Shown: positions 7,421 to 16,395, counted from the first letter of the stretch. The stretch is DNA of 38,847 nt from Desulfurococcales archaeon (GCA_027028545.1 JALVIT010000052.1:1-38847), one strand, 5' to 3'. Program-made: numbers and translations. Notes: generated by a model from the sequence alone, not told the origin.

Positions 7421-9097
7421 CTATACTCTGGTTATTCTCCAGTATAATATCCTCTCTAAAACATATTCTTTAAAGGTTATTATTATGAATAGGATTAGAC
7501 TCGTAACAACTAATATGTTCTCCACTAATACAACTATTTCGAAGAGATGATAGGTCTCACCAGTATATTCTGTGGGGGCTTCATTAGAGTTCTTTACAGG
7601 TGCTGTAAGCATTTCAGCGAGTATTGTGGCTTCTCTATTCCTAACCCTTTCAGATGCCGGTGCAAACAGTGATATTCTAACATATGTTGTTGTAGTCTTA
7701 TTCCCTATCGATAATGGTAATCTATAGATTGTGTATGCCAGGAGCATTATCCGGTTATTCCTCTCTATTAATAGATAGTTTATAGTTATGTTTTCAGACA
7801 CACTCCATGATCTTAAAATATTATAGTTTTGAAAGGTTAGGCATACATGCCATCCGTGGAAGCGTGTTGGTGTCTCTGCGACCTCGACATATCCCATATA
7901 GTATTTATTCTTATAGTATATTATGATCTCCTGCACAATGCTGGCACCGAGTAGTGGTGTTAGAGATGGTACGGGTATGCTCTTCTTAACTGTAACAGAT
8001 GTCTGGTTGAATACTATTGTTGCTGGATTTTGTAGGAATATTTTGAGTGAGGGTATATATGGTGTATATCTGACGAGAACCTCGCCGACGAGTACTCCAC
8101 CCATATATATGTATAATTGCGATACAGCTATTAGCATGATCAGTGTGAAGGCTATGAGGTTTTTAGATGAATACGACATCTTGTATCTAACTGGTTTCTC
8201 CCTAACCCTTATTGGGAAGAATTTCTTTAGTAGATAAAATGCTGTGATTACCGCAGCTGCAACATATATTACTGAGGGTGATTGATGGAAGAACTCCATA
8301 GCTAGATCATATCCGTAATTCTTGGTTATAATGACGATCAGTAGTAGTCTAATTATATTACCTATTAATGCTATGGATGCTGATGCTAAGATTATCACAA
8401 GGCTCTTAACGATCTTACTCCTAAGATCGCTTATCGTCGTGACAACTATATACGATATTATTGGAAAGATCGATAATACACTGGTTAAGCTTACAAATCC
8501 ACTACATGCATAGCTTATCTCAAATCTCCTATACTTCCCAATAGCATCTATCATTCCCAGATATACGCGATTATGGCTCTCAATATAATCCACCCCCGGT
8601 ACCAATGCCATTATCCTCCCCATTAGGTAGGAGAGGGATGCTGATACATAGCTTATGAGTGAGATCGGGATCGGTATTATTAGAAGTAAGAGGACTGTTA
8701 GGAATGCGTAATACTTTATGTGCACCGGCTTGTATAATAATATTATGAACGATAATAATAGGAATATATATGATATACCACCATACTGAACCATATACTC
8801 GTTTCTAACATAGGATACAGCGTAGAATAGTAGTGAACCTAGGAATAGGGTTATGAATACTAATAATCTATCGAGGGTTGGTGGTTTGAGCTCGAAATAC
8901 CTATATATTATATATACCGTGACCAATATGGCTGAAGGCATTAAGACATATAGATAGGTATATTCGTCAACCACTAGGGTGCTTAGATAGGCTTTAACAT
9001 AGTTTGCATACATAGCTCCGGTTATATATGAAAGTAGAACTATAATAAATAACAATACAAATACGTGTTGATAATCTATATCATTATTCCCATTCAT
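7421..9097 (-). CDS. Archaeosortase/exosortase-family protease-transpeptidase with EpsI-like C-terminal domain
   Basis: The 558-residue protein has an N-terminal half with about eight membrane segments. It carries the three signature sites of the exosortase/archaeosortase family: ISYACSG with Cys198, IGNIIRLLLI with Arg250, and EFFHQSPSVIY with His271. This family cleaves C-terminal sorting signals (motif, TM helix, basic tail) of surface proteins and is thought to attach them to a lipid. After a further TM (about 313-333) comes an outer domain of about 200 residues with a FHGWHVCL site (His414, His417, Cys419) and later RNNRIMLLAYTIYRL. This resembles EpsI (DUF3485), the usual exosortase partner. 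A last TM ends the chain. It is joined to the DUF58 gene by TAATG. Confidence 0.82.
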   Translation of the reverse strand: MNGNNDIDYQHVFVLLFIIVLLSYITGAMYANYVKAYLSTLVVDEYTYLYVLMPSAILVTVYIIYRYFELKPPTLDRLLVFITLFLGSLLFYAVSYVRNEYMVQYGGISYIFLLLSFIILLYKPVHIKYYAFLTVLLLLIIPIPISLISYVSASLSYLMGRIMALVPGVDYIESHNRVYLGMIDAIGKYRRFEISYACSGFVSLTSVLSIFPIISYIVVTTISDLRSKIVKSLVIILASASIALIGNIIRLLLIVIITKNYGYDLAMEFFHQSPSVIYVAAAVITAFYLLKKFFPIRVREKPVRYKMSYSSKNLIAFTLIMLIAVSQLYIYMGGVLVGEVLVRYTPYIPSLKIFLQNPATIVFNQTSVTVKKSIPVPSLTPLLGASIVQEIIIYYKNKYYMGYVEVAETPTRFHGWHVCLTFQNYNILRSWSVSENITINYLLIERNNRIMLLAYTIYRLPLSIGNKTTTTYVRISLFAPASERVRNREATILAEMLTAPVKNSNEAPTEYTGETYHLFEIVVLVENILVVTSLILFIIITFKEYVLERILYWRITRV

Positions 9098-10767
9098 TAT
9101 TCAATACCCATGTCTTCACTTATAAATACTGGTTTATATCCCATTTTCCCTAGAGTATATGCTACAATGCTATATTTCATCGATGTCGGTTTACCATGGA
9201 TAAATAATATTGTTCTGGGCGGGAATATATGGTTCTTAGTTAATATATTCAGTATCTGTTTAGCATATCCATCATTTGGGATAACTATAGCAGAATAGAT
9301 TCTATTACCACCTGCATATTTATAAAAGGATTCTATAATTTCCGGATTAAGTATTTTACTAATGCTATTATAGTTATACATCGTCGCTGGTATATTTTCC
9401 TCGAAGAACTCTATCAATTTGTCCAATAGTACTTCTATATTCCCTCTTAATACAATTATATCCCCACCAATAACAAACATTATTGTAGTCCGTGACCCTG
9501 GATTAAGTGTTGCTAACCTATTAATGGTATTTAATAAATTATTTGTGATATTATCAAATTCTAATAGGTTATCAGCTAATGGATCATATATTATTACCGG
9601 GAGATACTTATGCCTCCTGATAGATGTGGAACCAGTCGGCTCGGAGGAGACGTATTCTTTGACATATACCATCTGGTTCATGGGGTCCCTCAAAGATTTC
9701 TTCCAATGTATGTTCTTGATCTTATCTCCCGAAGTATATTCTCTCACACCATAGTATTCCCCAAGAATACTCTTCTTAAATCCCTCTCCAAAAGCCGTGG
9801 CATTTGATAATACCTTTAATATCCTAGCGAGTAGTTGTTCTATATAGTATTCTCCTAAGGATAATATCTTCCTACTTGGTATAATGTTCGGCTTTATCCC
9901 TATAGGAACAGGTTTTACTAGTCCTAATCTCTCATCTATTATATAAATCTTATAATCTAGCAGGGCTAGTTTATCCTTCGATAAGCTCTTCTTGTGTGTC
10001 TTTATATTTTCTATAATTGTTTGATACGATGGTACTATCTTGAATTCTATCCTTCCACTATACACTTCTTTATTCGTGAGAAGGTTTTCATCACTTATCC
10101 TGATCGTTATTGGTATATTTTGGACCCCTAGAAGTTTAGCCTCATACTCGATCGTACATCGACCTTTAATAGTTCTACAATAATATTTCCTATCCCCCAA
10201 CACGATGAAGGTGTGCCCATTTATTGGATTCGACAATGTGATCTTTATTTTAGGTTTACTCCCTACAGGGATCTTCTTCTTATATTCTACGTATACTTTA
10301 TCGATCCTTAAATCATGATAGTATATATAGAAGATAATAATGAAGAGAGCTGATAATGCCATAAGGGATGAGAAAATTATTATTGGATTAACGAGTGCGG
10401 CAATTAATAGTAGTATATAGATCTTAACTAGATGTGCTGAGTTTCTTCCAAGGAATTCAACGTTTTGATATTCCATTTCACTATTCTTCACGAGTAAATA
10501 AGATATAGTGTGCCTTGAGTAGATATTTGGTAAAAGGACCACATATAATATATATATTGGCCAAACATATATTGTCTTTGTGAAGGCATATATCATAGCT
10601 ATTATCGAAATATATACTCCTAGAAGACTGTATCGCGTATATAGCAGGTATATTGAAAGTATAGCTAAGGCTACAGCAAATACCGTTATAGGAGTAATAC
10701 CGGAGATCAATGATAGCGGCGCCGCCGATAATACTGTTAACACAAATAAAGTATTTCTAAGCTCCAC
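9097..10767 (-). CDS. DUF58 domain membrane protein
   Basis: Four or five hydrophobic segments fill the first 150 residues, then a beta-rich linker, then the DUF58 signature GEYYGVREYTSGDKIKNIHW (about residues 340-359 of the longest frame) with the following KKSLRDP. DUF58 proteins carry a von Willebrand A-like fold and nearly always accompany MoxR ATPases, as here. The last 150 residues (PVIIYDPLADN, then FVIGGDIIVL) fit that fold. The longest frame starts at TTG 10779, but GGTGA four to five bases before GTG 10767 makes the latter more likely (556 residues). The gene overlaps the upstream DUF4350-like gene by a few bases. It probably links MoxR remodelling to membrane or surface proteins. 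Confidence 0.82.
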   Translation of the reverse strand: MELRNTLFVLTVLSAAPLSLISGITPITVFAVALAILSIYLLYTRYSLLGVYISIIAMIYAFTKTIYVWPIYILYVVLLPNIYSRHTISYLLVKNSEMEYQNVEFLGRNSAHLVKIYILLLIAALVNPIIIFSSLMALSALFIIIFYIYYHDLRIDKVYVEYKKKIPVGSKPKIKITLSNPINGHTFIVLGDRKYYCRTIKGRCTIEYEAKLLGVQNIPITIRISDENLLTNKEVYSGRIEFKIVPSYQTIIENIKTHKKSLSKDKLALLDYKIYIIDERLGLVKPVPIGIKPNIIPSRKILSLGEYYIEQLLARILKVLSNATAFGEGFKKSILGEYYGVREYTSGDKIKNIHWKKSLRDPMNQMVYVKEYVSSEPTGSTSIRRHKYLPVIIYDPLADNLLEFDNITNNLLNTINRLATLNPGSRTTIMFVIGGDIIVLRGNIEVLLDKLIEFFEENIPATMYNYNSISKILNPEIIESFYKYAGGNRIYSAIVIPNDGYAKQILNILTKNHIFPPRTILFIHGKPTSMKYSIVAYTLGKMGYKPVFISEDMGIE

Positions 10768-11638
10768 GTTTCTCACCAATATATGCCATTATTATTAGGA
10801 GCGTGATTAGAATAAATGAAATAATAGACTTTGTATCTATAGTATTGCTATTCATATAAAGTGTTATTTCTCTAATACTATCGATAACTGTATATGGCAT
10901 TGATGATACAAGTATGTATCTTATTGTTTTATTTTCGAGATACCTTATCAAAAACAAATTATTATCTCCTAGTTCGATATAACTATTTGATATTATATCA
11001 TAGTCTGATATTATTATTAGGCGACCGTATCCGTATTTTATCGATAATATTATTATATGAATATTGAATTCATCTCCCGGTGTATAATATTTGTTGTTAT
11101 CTTTGTCAATGTATGAGAATTTAGAGGTGGTGTATTCCTCTATAATGGATACATTTGTTGTATCGAGTAGTTTTATTGCAGCAGGGGTCCATCCTATAAG
11201 TTCGACGTTTTTGCTGTCATATTTGTATATTAACGGGTTCTCCCTCTTACCCTTATAACAGTATATTTCATCATATACTGTATGGTTATCGATTATTATT
11301 GGTAGGTGGAAATATAAATATAATAACTCGTTTGAATAACCCTTCTCATCGATGAGTATAAGTGTTCCACCCTTATCAACGAATTCAACGGTTCTATTAA
11401 AATCTTCTATTTGTCTAAATACTGGATATATTATTATCGTTGAATTGGCCTGTCTGATGATATTGGGTATTATCTCGTGAAGGGGTTTGAACCCATATCT
11501 ATATATTAGTTTAGAATATCCATTACCACTAGTATTCCAAATACTATACGGTCTTGATGATGGTATAATTAGTAGTATACTTATTATTATTGTTACCAAT
11601 AATACTCCGGTTAGTGTTAATACTAGTTTATACTTCAA
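10757..11638 (-). CDS. DUF4350-like membrane-anchored protein
   Basis: A 293-residue protein with an N-terminal TM (LVLTLTGVLLVTIIISILL), an extracellular alpha/beta domain, and a C-terminal TM (IISFILITLLIIMAYIG) with a short basic tail. The domain begins with an NGYSKLIYRYGFKPLHEI segment, followed by STIIIYPVFRQ and FVDKGGTLILIDEKG. This is the pattern of DUF4350 (PF14258) and the related GldG-like Rossmann domain, in which the glycine-rich GGTLILID strand-turn is conserved. DUF4350 genes sit in MoxR-DUF58-DUF4129 clusters, as here. The start is TTG 11638, overlapping the previous stop (TTGA), with GGTG about nine bases upstream. Confidence 0.65.
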   Translation of the reverse strand: MKYKLVLTLTGVLLVTIIISILLIIPSSRPYSIWNTSGNGYSKLIYRYGFKPLHEIIPNIIRQANSTIIIYPVFRQIEDFNRTVEFVDKGGTLILIDEKGYSNELLYLYFHLPIIIDNHTVYDEIYCYKGKRENPLIYKYDSKNVELIGWTPAAIKLLDTTNVSIIEEYTTSKFSYIDKDNNKYYTPGDEFNIHIIILSIKYGYGRLIIISDYDIISNSYIELGDNNLFLIRYLENKTIRYILVSSMPYTVIDSIREITLYMNSNTIDTKSIISFILITLLIIMAYIGEKRGA

Positions 11639-13557
11639 GATTTCAGCACCCTAATTATCTCCCTCATATACCTCTTCACGAGAGCTAGATTTATGTGGTG
11701 GTTGGAATACATATCCTCTTCAAATAACGATGTAAGCTTTACCACATAATCCTTGATTCCCTCTGGAAGATCATCCTTTACATTATTAATATATTCCCTC
11801 AATGTCTCATTCTCCATCATAGGTCTGGTTAGTGAGGCTAGTGTTTTTATGAATAATTTATAGTATCTTTTTGTCTTCATAGATCTATATCTGAGATATA
11901 TCATTGATATTGGTTTTAGATACGTTATACCCCTCTCCTCTAGGACACGATATGATATTATCCTTCTAATCCATGATGGAAGGGTGATTAATGGTCTAGA
12001 TATCATCGGATGGAGATAGACTATGCCTATCATTATTAATAATATAAACACGAAGAGTATATTTACCGATAATGCATTTACAGTAAATACTGTTGGCTGA
12101 TAAGTCTTATTTAATGGTATGATCCATACCTCTATACTCCTAAACCATATCATTATCGATTGGAGGGTTATTGGGAGGTCAACATATAGATAGATATTCT
12201 TACCCTTCAATACCTTATCATAGATAGCTATATCATCTACAATTATCCGGACACGATACTTCACATTATCATATACCTTACCATGAATATTTAATGTGAA
12301 TGGAGGGCCGAATAATAGGTTTGGGAGGCTCATTGTAGCGCTAACCGTTTTATGTATTATAGCTATTGCCGAAGACCTCATGGAGGACATATATTGTTTA
12401 TCGGGATGTATCTTGAAGAAGAGGGTATGATATCCAGGCTCTATATTTGAAGTATTCAAACTTATTTTGTTTACGCCATACATTATTGTTTTGTTCATTA
12501 TTAGCCGGTCATGTTCAACCCTATCTAGATATATTGAGATATTGATAGGATCCTTAACGTATGAATATATAGTTATAAGCATTGTAGAATTTATATATGC
12601 GTAGGATGGTGTTTTAACCACTATTTTAGGCGGTTCGAGTAGGACTCTGAAATCCCTTATTACAGAACCTATATATGTATTATTTCCACCCTTATAGACT
12701 ATTTTAACTGATATCCTAGCTGTTGCATAGAATTCCCTTGTCGCTCTATCCCTCACTATATCTATCCCGTAACTCTCGATCGTGTCTGCATCTGGAACAT
12801 TTATTAAGGCCTCTATACTCGAACTGTTGATAATAGTATAGTTTTCTATATCTCGATAATAGGGGCCCATGAGCAATGTCATGATGATATTAGTGTATTT
12901 ATCATTTACTTTAATATAAGGGTTTTCAACGTTTACTATGAATTTGAACGATTGTCCAGCATATACTTTCTCAGGTATGTTAATTTCTAGTATTAGGCTT
13001 TCTATCGATGAATTAGATATTATTGATGAGTATAGGTCTTCTAGCTGTGAGATATATCGAGATAATAGTTTATGTAGTGCATGTATCTTTTCATATATCC
13101 TATTCTTATATTTGAAGAATGCTGGTTTTGAATATACGTATTGTTCTAGTCTTTTAACATATTCGTATATGTAATCATCTAGTTCATTATCGTATATTAA
13201 AAGTTTTGTATAGCTCTTCCTTATCATATCTAATAGTTTATCATGATCTATATTGTAAAGTCCAATGCCTATTATCATCTGAGTATTATTTAATATAAGG
13301 GATATATCATGGAGTATTTTATACGCCCTTTGATGAACTATTTTAAGCTGTAGATCATCTATAACGAGTGAAATAGCATGATTATAAAGTTCTAATTCTT
13401 TATTAAGATCTTGAGAGAGTATAGTTGAGATATAAGTATCCAAGAGTAAGGCGTAGGGAACAGGATCTATATCTCCCCTTATACTATTAACTGGATATAC
13501 TGTTGTAGTTAGAACCATTATTATAATGGAGATATGTATTACCTTGATCGAGACCAT
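11635..13557 (-). CDS. Large secreted/anchored protein with DUF4129-like C-terminal tail
   Basis: The 640 residues begin with a signal peptide or anchor (VIHISIIIMVLTTTVYPVNS), then a helical region (about 30-185), then Ig-like beta domains (for example LEINIPEKVYAGQSFKFIV and ILLEPPKIVVKTPSYAYI) with several N-glycosylation sequons. One TM lies near residue 505 (ILFVFILLIMIGIVYL), followed by a cytoplasmic tail of about 125 residues. The tail contains TLREYINNVKDDLPEGIKDY, then LTSLFEEDMYSN, resembling the T-xxE-y-L...FE...Y-S pattern of DUF4129 (PF13559). This would be the DUF4129 member of the MoxR cluster, with outer domains facing the cell surface. The tail assignment is by pattern only. 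Confidence 0.6.
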   Translation of the reverse strand: MVSIKVIHISIIIMVLTTTVYPVNSIRGDIDPVPYALLLDTYISTILSQDLNKELELYNHAISLVIDDLQLKIVHQRAYKILHDISLILNNTQMIIGIGLYNIDHDKLLDMIRKSYTKLLIYDNELDDYIYEYVKRLEQYVYSKPAFFKYKNRIYEKIHALHKLLSRYISQLEDLYSSIISNSSIESLILEINIPEKVYAGQSFKFIVNVENPYIKVNDKYTNIIMTLLMGPYYRDIENYTIINSSSIEALINVPDADTIESYGIDIVRDRATREFYATARISVKIVYKGGNNTYIGSVIRDFRVLLEPPKIVVKTPSYAYINSTMLITIYSYVKDPINISIYLDRVEHDRLIMNKTIMYGVNKISLNTSNIEPGYHTLFFKIHPDKQYMSSMRSSAIAIIHKTVSATMSLPNLLFGPPFTLNIHGKVYDNVKYRVRIIVDDIAIYDKVLKGKNIYLYVDLPITLQSIMIWFRSIEVWIIPLNKTYQPTVFTVNALSVNILFVFILLIMIGIVYLHPMISRPLITLPSWIRRIISYRVLEERGITYLKPISMIYLRYRSMKTKRYYKLFIKTLASLTRPMMENETLREYINNVKDDLPEGIKDYVVKLTSLFEEDMYSNHHINLALVKRYMREIIRVLKS

Positions 13558-13811
13558 TAAATACCACCTGTGATCATTAGATATATCCTATATATTGCCA
13601 GGATCGCTACTAGCGTTATTAGTGGTGGATTGATCTTTTTTAATCCATTATTACTATGTAATTCCGGTTCTAATGTATAATATATGTAATATATCGTTAT
13701 TAGTATGATTAAGTATACATCGATCCTCCTCTCGCCAATGATCAATAATAGATCGCTTATTAATAGATATATTATGGAGAATAGTATCATTGTTTTCTCA
13801 ATTCTCTTCAT
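13557..13811 (-). CDS. Small three-TM membrane protein
   Basis: I do not recognise this 84-residue protein. It consists almost wholly of three hydrophobic segments (MILFSIIYLLISDLLLII, VYLIILITIYYIYYTL, LITLVAILAIYRIYLMI) with short basic or polar links. Its ATG overlaps the upstream stop (ATGA) and its TAA overlaps the next start (TAATG). It is therefore locked into the MoxR/archaeosortase operon and very likely real despite its size. It may be an assembly or scaffold subunit of a membrane complex. Confidence 0.6.
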   Translation of the reverse strand: MKRIEKTMILFSIIYLLISDLLLIIGERRIDVYLIILITIYYIYYTLEPELHSNNGLKKINPPLITLVAILAIYRIYLMITGGI

Positions 13812-14500
13812 GATTCAAACCCTCTGAACTTCACTTCAACCCTATAAGTATTACCAGAGATCTCCTCCCTCTCAATCACTATTCCTCCTTTGATTGTTTC
13901 GCTTAGTATCTTAGCTAGAATGATCTTTACCGGGTTGAAGGGATTTTTAGCATATTCTGTTATTTCCCTATACATGTCATGAAGTATTATTGTGACTTCA
14001 TTACTCTTGGGTATTATCTCTATGTCTTTAGCCAAGCTGAATTTTCCAAGGATCTCACTCCTCAGTCTACTTCTTAAACCCTCAATATGTAGATTGACCC
14101 ATTCCCCCTCCTTGGTCTCTGAAGTGTATGGGATCATTATGTAGGGTGTTTCACCGTATACGCCTACTCCTGGACTAAGTTTGTCGCATGGTAGATTCTT
14201 CTTTGATATAATGATCGCTGTGAAGGGCTCGGTGCATGTGAATACTATGTTTGAATCTACTAGTCTAGTGTCTTCTACTAGTTTATTCAATATATTAAGT
14301 GATAATTGAAAGCTCTCCTTAAGCATTTTCTCTAGGGGTTCAATATATGTTACACCTATCGTTAGGAAGATTATACCTAGTAGTAGTGATGTGAATGATA
14401 CTCCTAGTAGGATCTCCATACCCTCGATCAGAGATATAACTATGAAGGCTAGTGAAAATATTATGATGTTTAAACCTATGCTGGCGATACGGGGTTCCAT
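13808..14500 (-). CDS. Unknown two-TM protein with soluble domain
   Basis: No family recognised. The 230 residues start with a hydrophobic hairpin (IIIFSLAFIVISLIEGMEI and LLGVSFTSLLLGIIFLTIGV). A cytoplasmic-looking alpha/beta domain follows, with paired cysteines (FTCTEPFTAI and LPCDKLSPG), the segment GVYGETPYIMIPY, and two related strands near the end. This arrangement is common in uncharacterised genes accompanying MoxR-DUF58 modules. It overlaps the upstream membrane gene by 25 bases and the downstream one by ATGA. A regulatory or adaptor role in the membrane complex is only inference. Confidence 0.6.
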   Translation of the reverse strand: MEPRIASIGLNIIIFSLAFIVISLIEGMEILLGVSFTSLLLGIIFLTIGVTYIEPLEKMLKESFQLSLNILNKLVEDTRLVDSNIVFTCTEPFTAIIISKKNLPCDKLSPGVGVYGETPYIMIPYTSETKEGEWVNLHIEGLRSRLRSEILGKFSLAKDIEIIPKSNEVTIILHDMYREITEYAKNPFNPVKIILAKILSETIKGGIVIEREEISGNTYRVEVKFRGFES

Positions 14501-15183
14501 TGAAGCACACCTATAGCTATAATGATTCTTAAAGCATAGTCGACGGGTATGATGTATCTTATTTTTGACATAGATCTAGGATGATTCTTAACGGAGTTTA
14601 GAAAGATGCTATAGATCGAGGGTATTAATCCTTGGAGGAAGAGTAATGGGATTGATACTGATAGAAGCATTCTACCAGTAGTATCTATCCCTCTAGTATC
14701 CTTACATGATATAATGTAGTATGCTGTTACATAGTATTCGAGTATCGGTCCTAAAAATATCCATAGTCCAGGATTGGAGTATATGAATACTAGGAGTATA
14801 GTGATCATGTATAATATGTATACGTGTGATTCTTTAACGAATAGTTGACCTAGGATCTCCTTATTAATCCTAGGTGTTGAGATTATTATCATTAATAATA
14901 TGAATGATATGTAGATTAAGTATTCCATATATAGTTTTTCCAAATATATTATTCCGGTTGTTAAACCTATTATTACTGGTAGTATGAGTAGCCAATATGG
15001 CGGTATTTCAATATTGTTTGTCTTCATGACTAATCCATAATTGTATAGGATTATTAGGAATATTATAGAGAATATGAATGAATACATCACATCATATAAA
15101 TTATACATAATGTATATTATGAATAAGATAGAGGCTATAAGTAGAAGCTCTTTCAGAACCTTACTGCTTTTATCTTCCTTCAT
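14476..15183 (-). CDS. Unknown multi-pass membrane protein
   Basis: The 235-residue protein has about seven or eight hydrophobic segments and little else; no family is recognised. A short cytoplasmic N-terminus (MKEDKSSKVLKELL) leads into the first helix. Long helices such as YLIYISFILLMIIIS and VYILYMITILLVFIYS follow, and the C-terminus ends VLQWNPVSPA. It is the second gene after the MoxR ATPase, separated by 16 bases, and overlaps the next gene by 25 bases. Its position suggests it belongs to the membrane complex served by MoxR. Confidence 0.6.
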   Translation of the reverse strand: MKEDKSSKVLKELLLIASILFIIYIMYNLYDVMYSFIFSIIFLIILYNYGLVMKTNNIEIPPYWLLILPVIIGLTTGIIYLEKLYMEYLIYISFILLMIIISTPRINKEILGQLFVKESHVYILYMITILLVFIYSNPGLWIFLGPILEYYVTAYYIISCKDTRGIDTTGRMLLSVSIPLLFLQGLIPSIYSIFLNSVKNHPRSMSKIRYIIPVDYALRIIIAIGVLQWNPVSPA

Positions 15184-15199
15184 AGTCTATTTACCTAGC

Positions 15200-16165
15200 C
15201 TACTCTTTAGGAACCGGTACTTCATCTACAAGCTTCATCAATATTTCGATCTTATCCCTATCATCACCTGTTTCCTTAGCTAATATTATTCTATGGGCTA
15301 TTACGTATGGTAGTAGGTATTTTATATCGTCAGGGATCACATAGTCTCGTTTATTTATTAACGCGTATGCTTTAGCTATCCTATATAGATATATTGATCC
15401 TCTATGGCTTGGACCTAGTAATACTCTATCATCGCTTCTAATCCTCTGCATGATGTTCACTATATACTGGACTATTCTATCATCAACATATACTCCCTCA
15501 TCCATGAAGGATTGTAGCCATTTGAATTCTGAAAGTTCTATCCTCTCATCGACTTCTATCTTAGCATAGTCGTATAGTTGATCAGCCCTTTTAACTATCC
15601 TGTATTCGTTTAGGGGTTCTACGTATTCGCTATATATCTTTATCCAGAACCTATCCCTTAATGTTAGTGTTAGGGGGTATACACCCGTCTCGCTGGATAT
15701 TGGGATCTCTGTCGCTATTACGTGGAATGGTTTATTTATTCGATAAGTTATACCGTCAACACTTACACTATACTCAGCCATAGCCTGCAGGAGGGCTGAT
15801 TGACTCCTTGGAGGTGTTCTATTCAGCTCGTCGAACAATAATATGTTTGTAAATATTGGCCCCTTAACAAAGACCATATCACCGTTCAACGTGTAGCGGT
15901 GGTATCCGGTTAGATCAGTTGGTAGTAGGTCTGGATTCCCCTGAACACGTCTAAACTCACCACTAATAATCTTCGCTAGGCTATGTGCTAGGAGTGTTTT
16001 ACCCGTTCCCGGAGGCCCCTCGATCAATACGTGTCCTCCAGCTATTATCGATGCTATCGTGAGCTTTATGTTCTCATCAACACCACTCAGTATTTTGTTA
16101 AGGCTTGATATGATCCTCTGAACAAGGCTATAGGCTCTATTAAACTCTCCCTTACTACCTGGCAT
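15200..16165 (-). CDS. MoxR-family AAA+ ATPase
   Basis: This 321-residue protein has Walker A GPPGTGKT (residues 50-57), Walker B LLFDELNR (about 109-116), a TPPRSQSALLQAMAE segment, and the sensor/lid arrangement of MoxR ATPases (LLGPSHRGSIYLYRIAKAYA). MoxR proteins use ATP to remodel or mature protein complexes and are typically encoded beside DUF58 and DUF4129 genes, as here. It is the first gene of an eleven-gene minus-strand operon. ATG 16165 is preceded by AAGGTG at a suitable distance. A TATA-like box at 16222-16230 lies upstream. Cytoplasmic; its clients are probably the DUF58 and membrane proteins downstream. Confidence 0.92.
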   Translation of the reverse strand: MPGSKGEFNRAYSLVQRIISSLNKILSGVDENIKLTIASIIAGGHVLIEGPPGTGKTLLAHSLAKIISGEFRRVQGNPDLLPTDLTGYHRYTLNGDMVFVKGPIFTNILLFDELNRTPPRSQSALLQAMAEYSVSVDGITYRINKPFHVIATEIPISSETGVYPLTLTLRDRFWIKIYSEYVEPLNEYRIVKRADQLYDYAKIEVDERIELSEFKWLQSFMDEGVYVDDRIVQYIVNIMQRIRSDDRVLLGPSHRGSIYLYRIAKAYALINKRDYVIPDDIKYLLPYVIAHRIILAKETGDDRDKIEILMKLVDEVPVPKE

Positions 16166-16221
16166 GAAAACACCTTATCTAATACGGTTGTATTCGGCTA
16201 ATTCACTAGTTTAAGACTATT

Positions 16222-16230
16222 GATATATTT
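16222..16230 (-). promoter_or_regulatory. TATA-like box for the MoxR/archaeosortase operon
   Basis: On the minus strand this reads AAATATATC inside an AT-rich stretch. It would place transcription near 16200, giving a leader of about 35 bases with a GGTG ribosome binding site just before ATG 16165. No other likely promoter was noticed further down the operon, where genes overlap. Confidence 0.4.
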
Positions 16231-16261
16231 AGAAGGTATTAAAGATATACCAAAAATATTT

Positions 16262-16333
16262 CTTCAGCCCTCACACGGCTCTTCACAGCCCCTCTCATCT
16301 ACGGGTGGGCTCCGCACCGAAGTCGTTCATCAC
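16262..16333 (-). ncRNA. GC-rich island 1: candidate structured or C/D-box-like small RNA
   Basis: A sharply GC-rich patch in AT-rich intergenic DNA. Read on the minus strand it starts with GTGATGA (a perfect C-box-like word), has TAGATGA internally (imperfect C'-like) and ends in CTGA (D-box-like). The flanks AAATAT and ATATTT could form a short terminal stem. An AGCCC/GGGCT stem (16287-16291 with 16307-16311) brackets a CATCTA loop. It shares the 12-mer GCTCTTCACAGC (16278-16289) and the 8-mer TTCATCAC (16326-16333) with island 2 at 31956-32020. No standard D' box is seen, so a C/D guide RNA is not proven; a solo IS605-type end/omega-RNA remnant is the alternative. Confidence 0.35.
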
Positions 16334-16386
16334 TATATATTTAGTCTATCCTTTAAGCTTTGATAACTCTTACCTGGATAACACTA

Positions 16387-16395
16387 TTATATTAA
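16387..16395 (+). promoter_or_regulatory. TATA box for the radical SAM gene
   Basis: TTATATTAA lies about 25 bases before a predicted start of transcription near 16415-16418. This is just ahead of the AGGTGG ribosome binding site (16419-16424). Confidence 0.45.

Noticed and set aside
9419-9807. Plus-strand frames of 65-111 codons antisense to the DUF58 gene
   Set aside because: They lie opposite a recognised DUF58 core and show no protein-like character.
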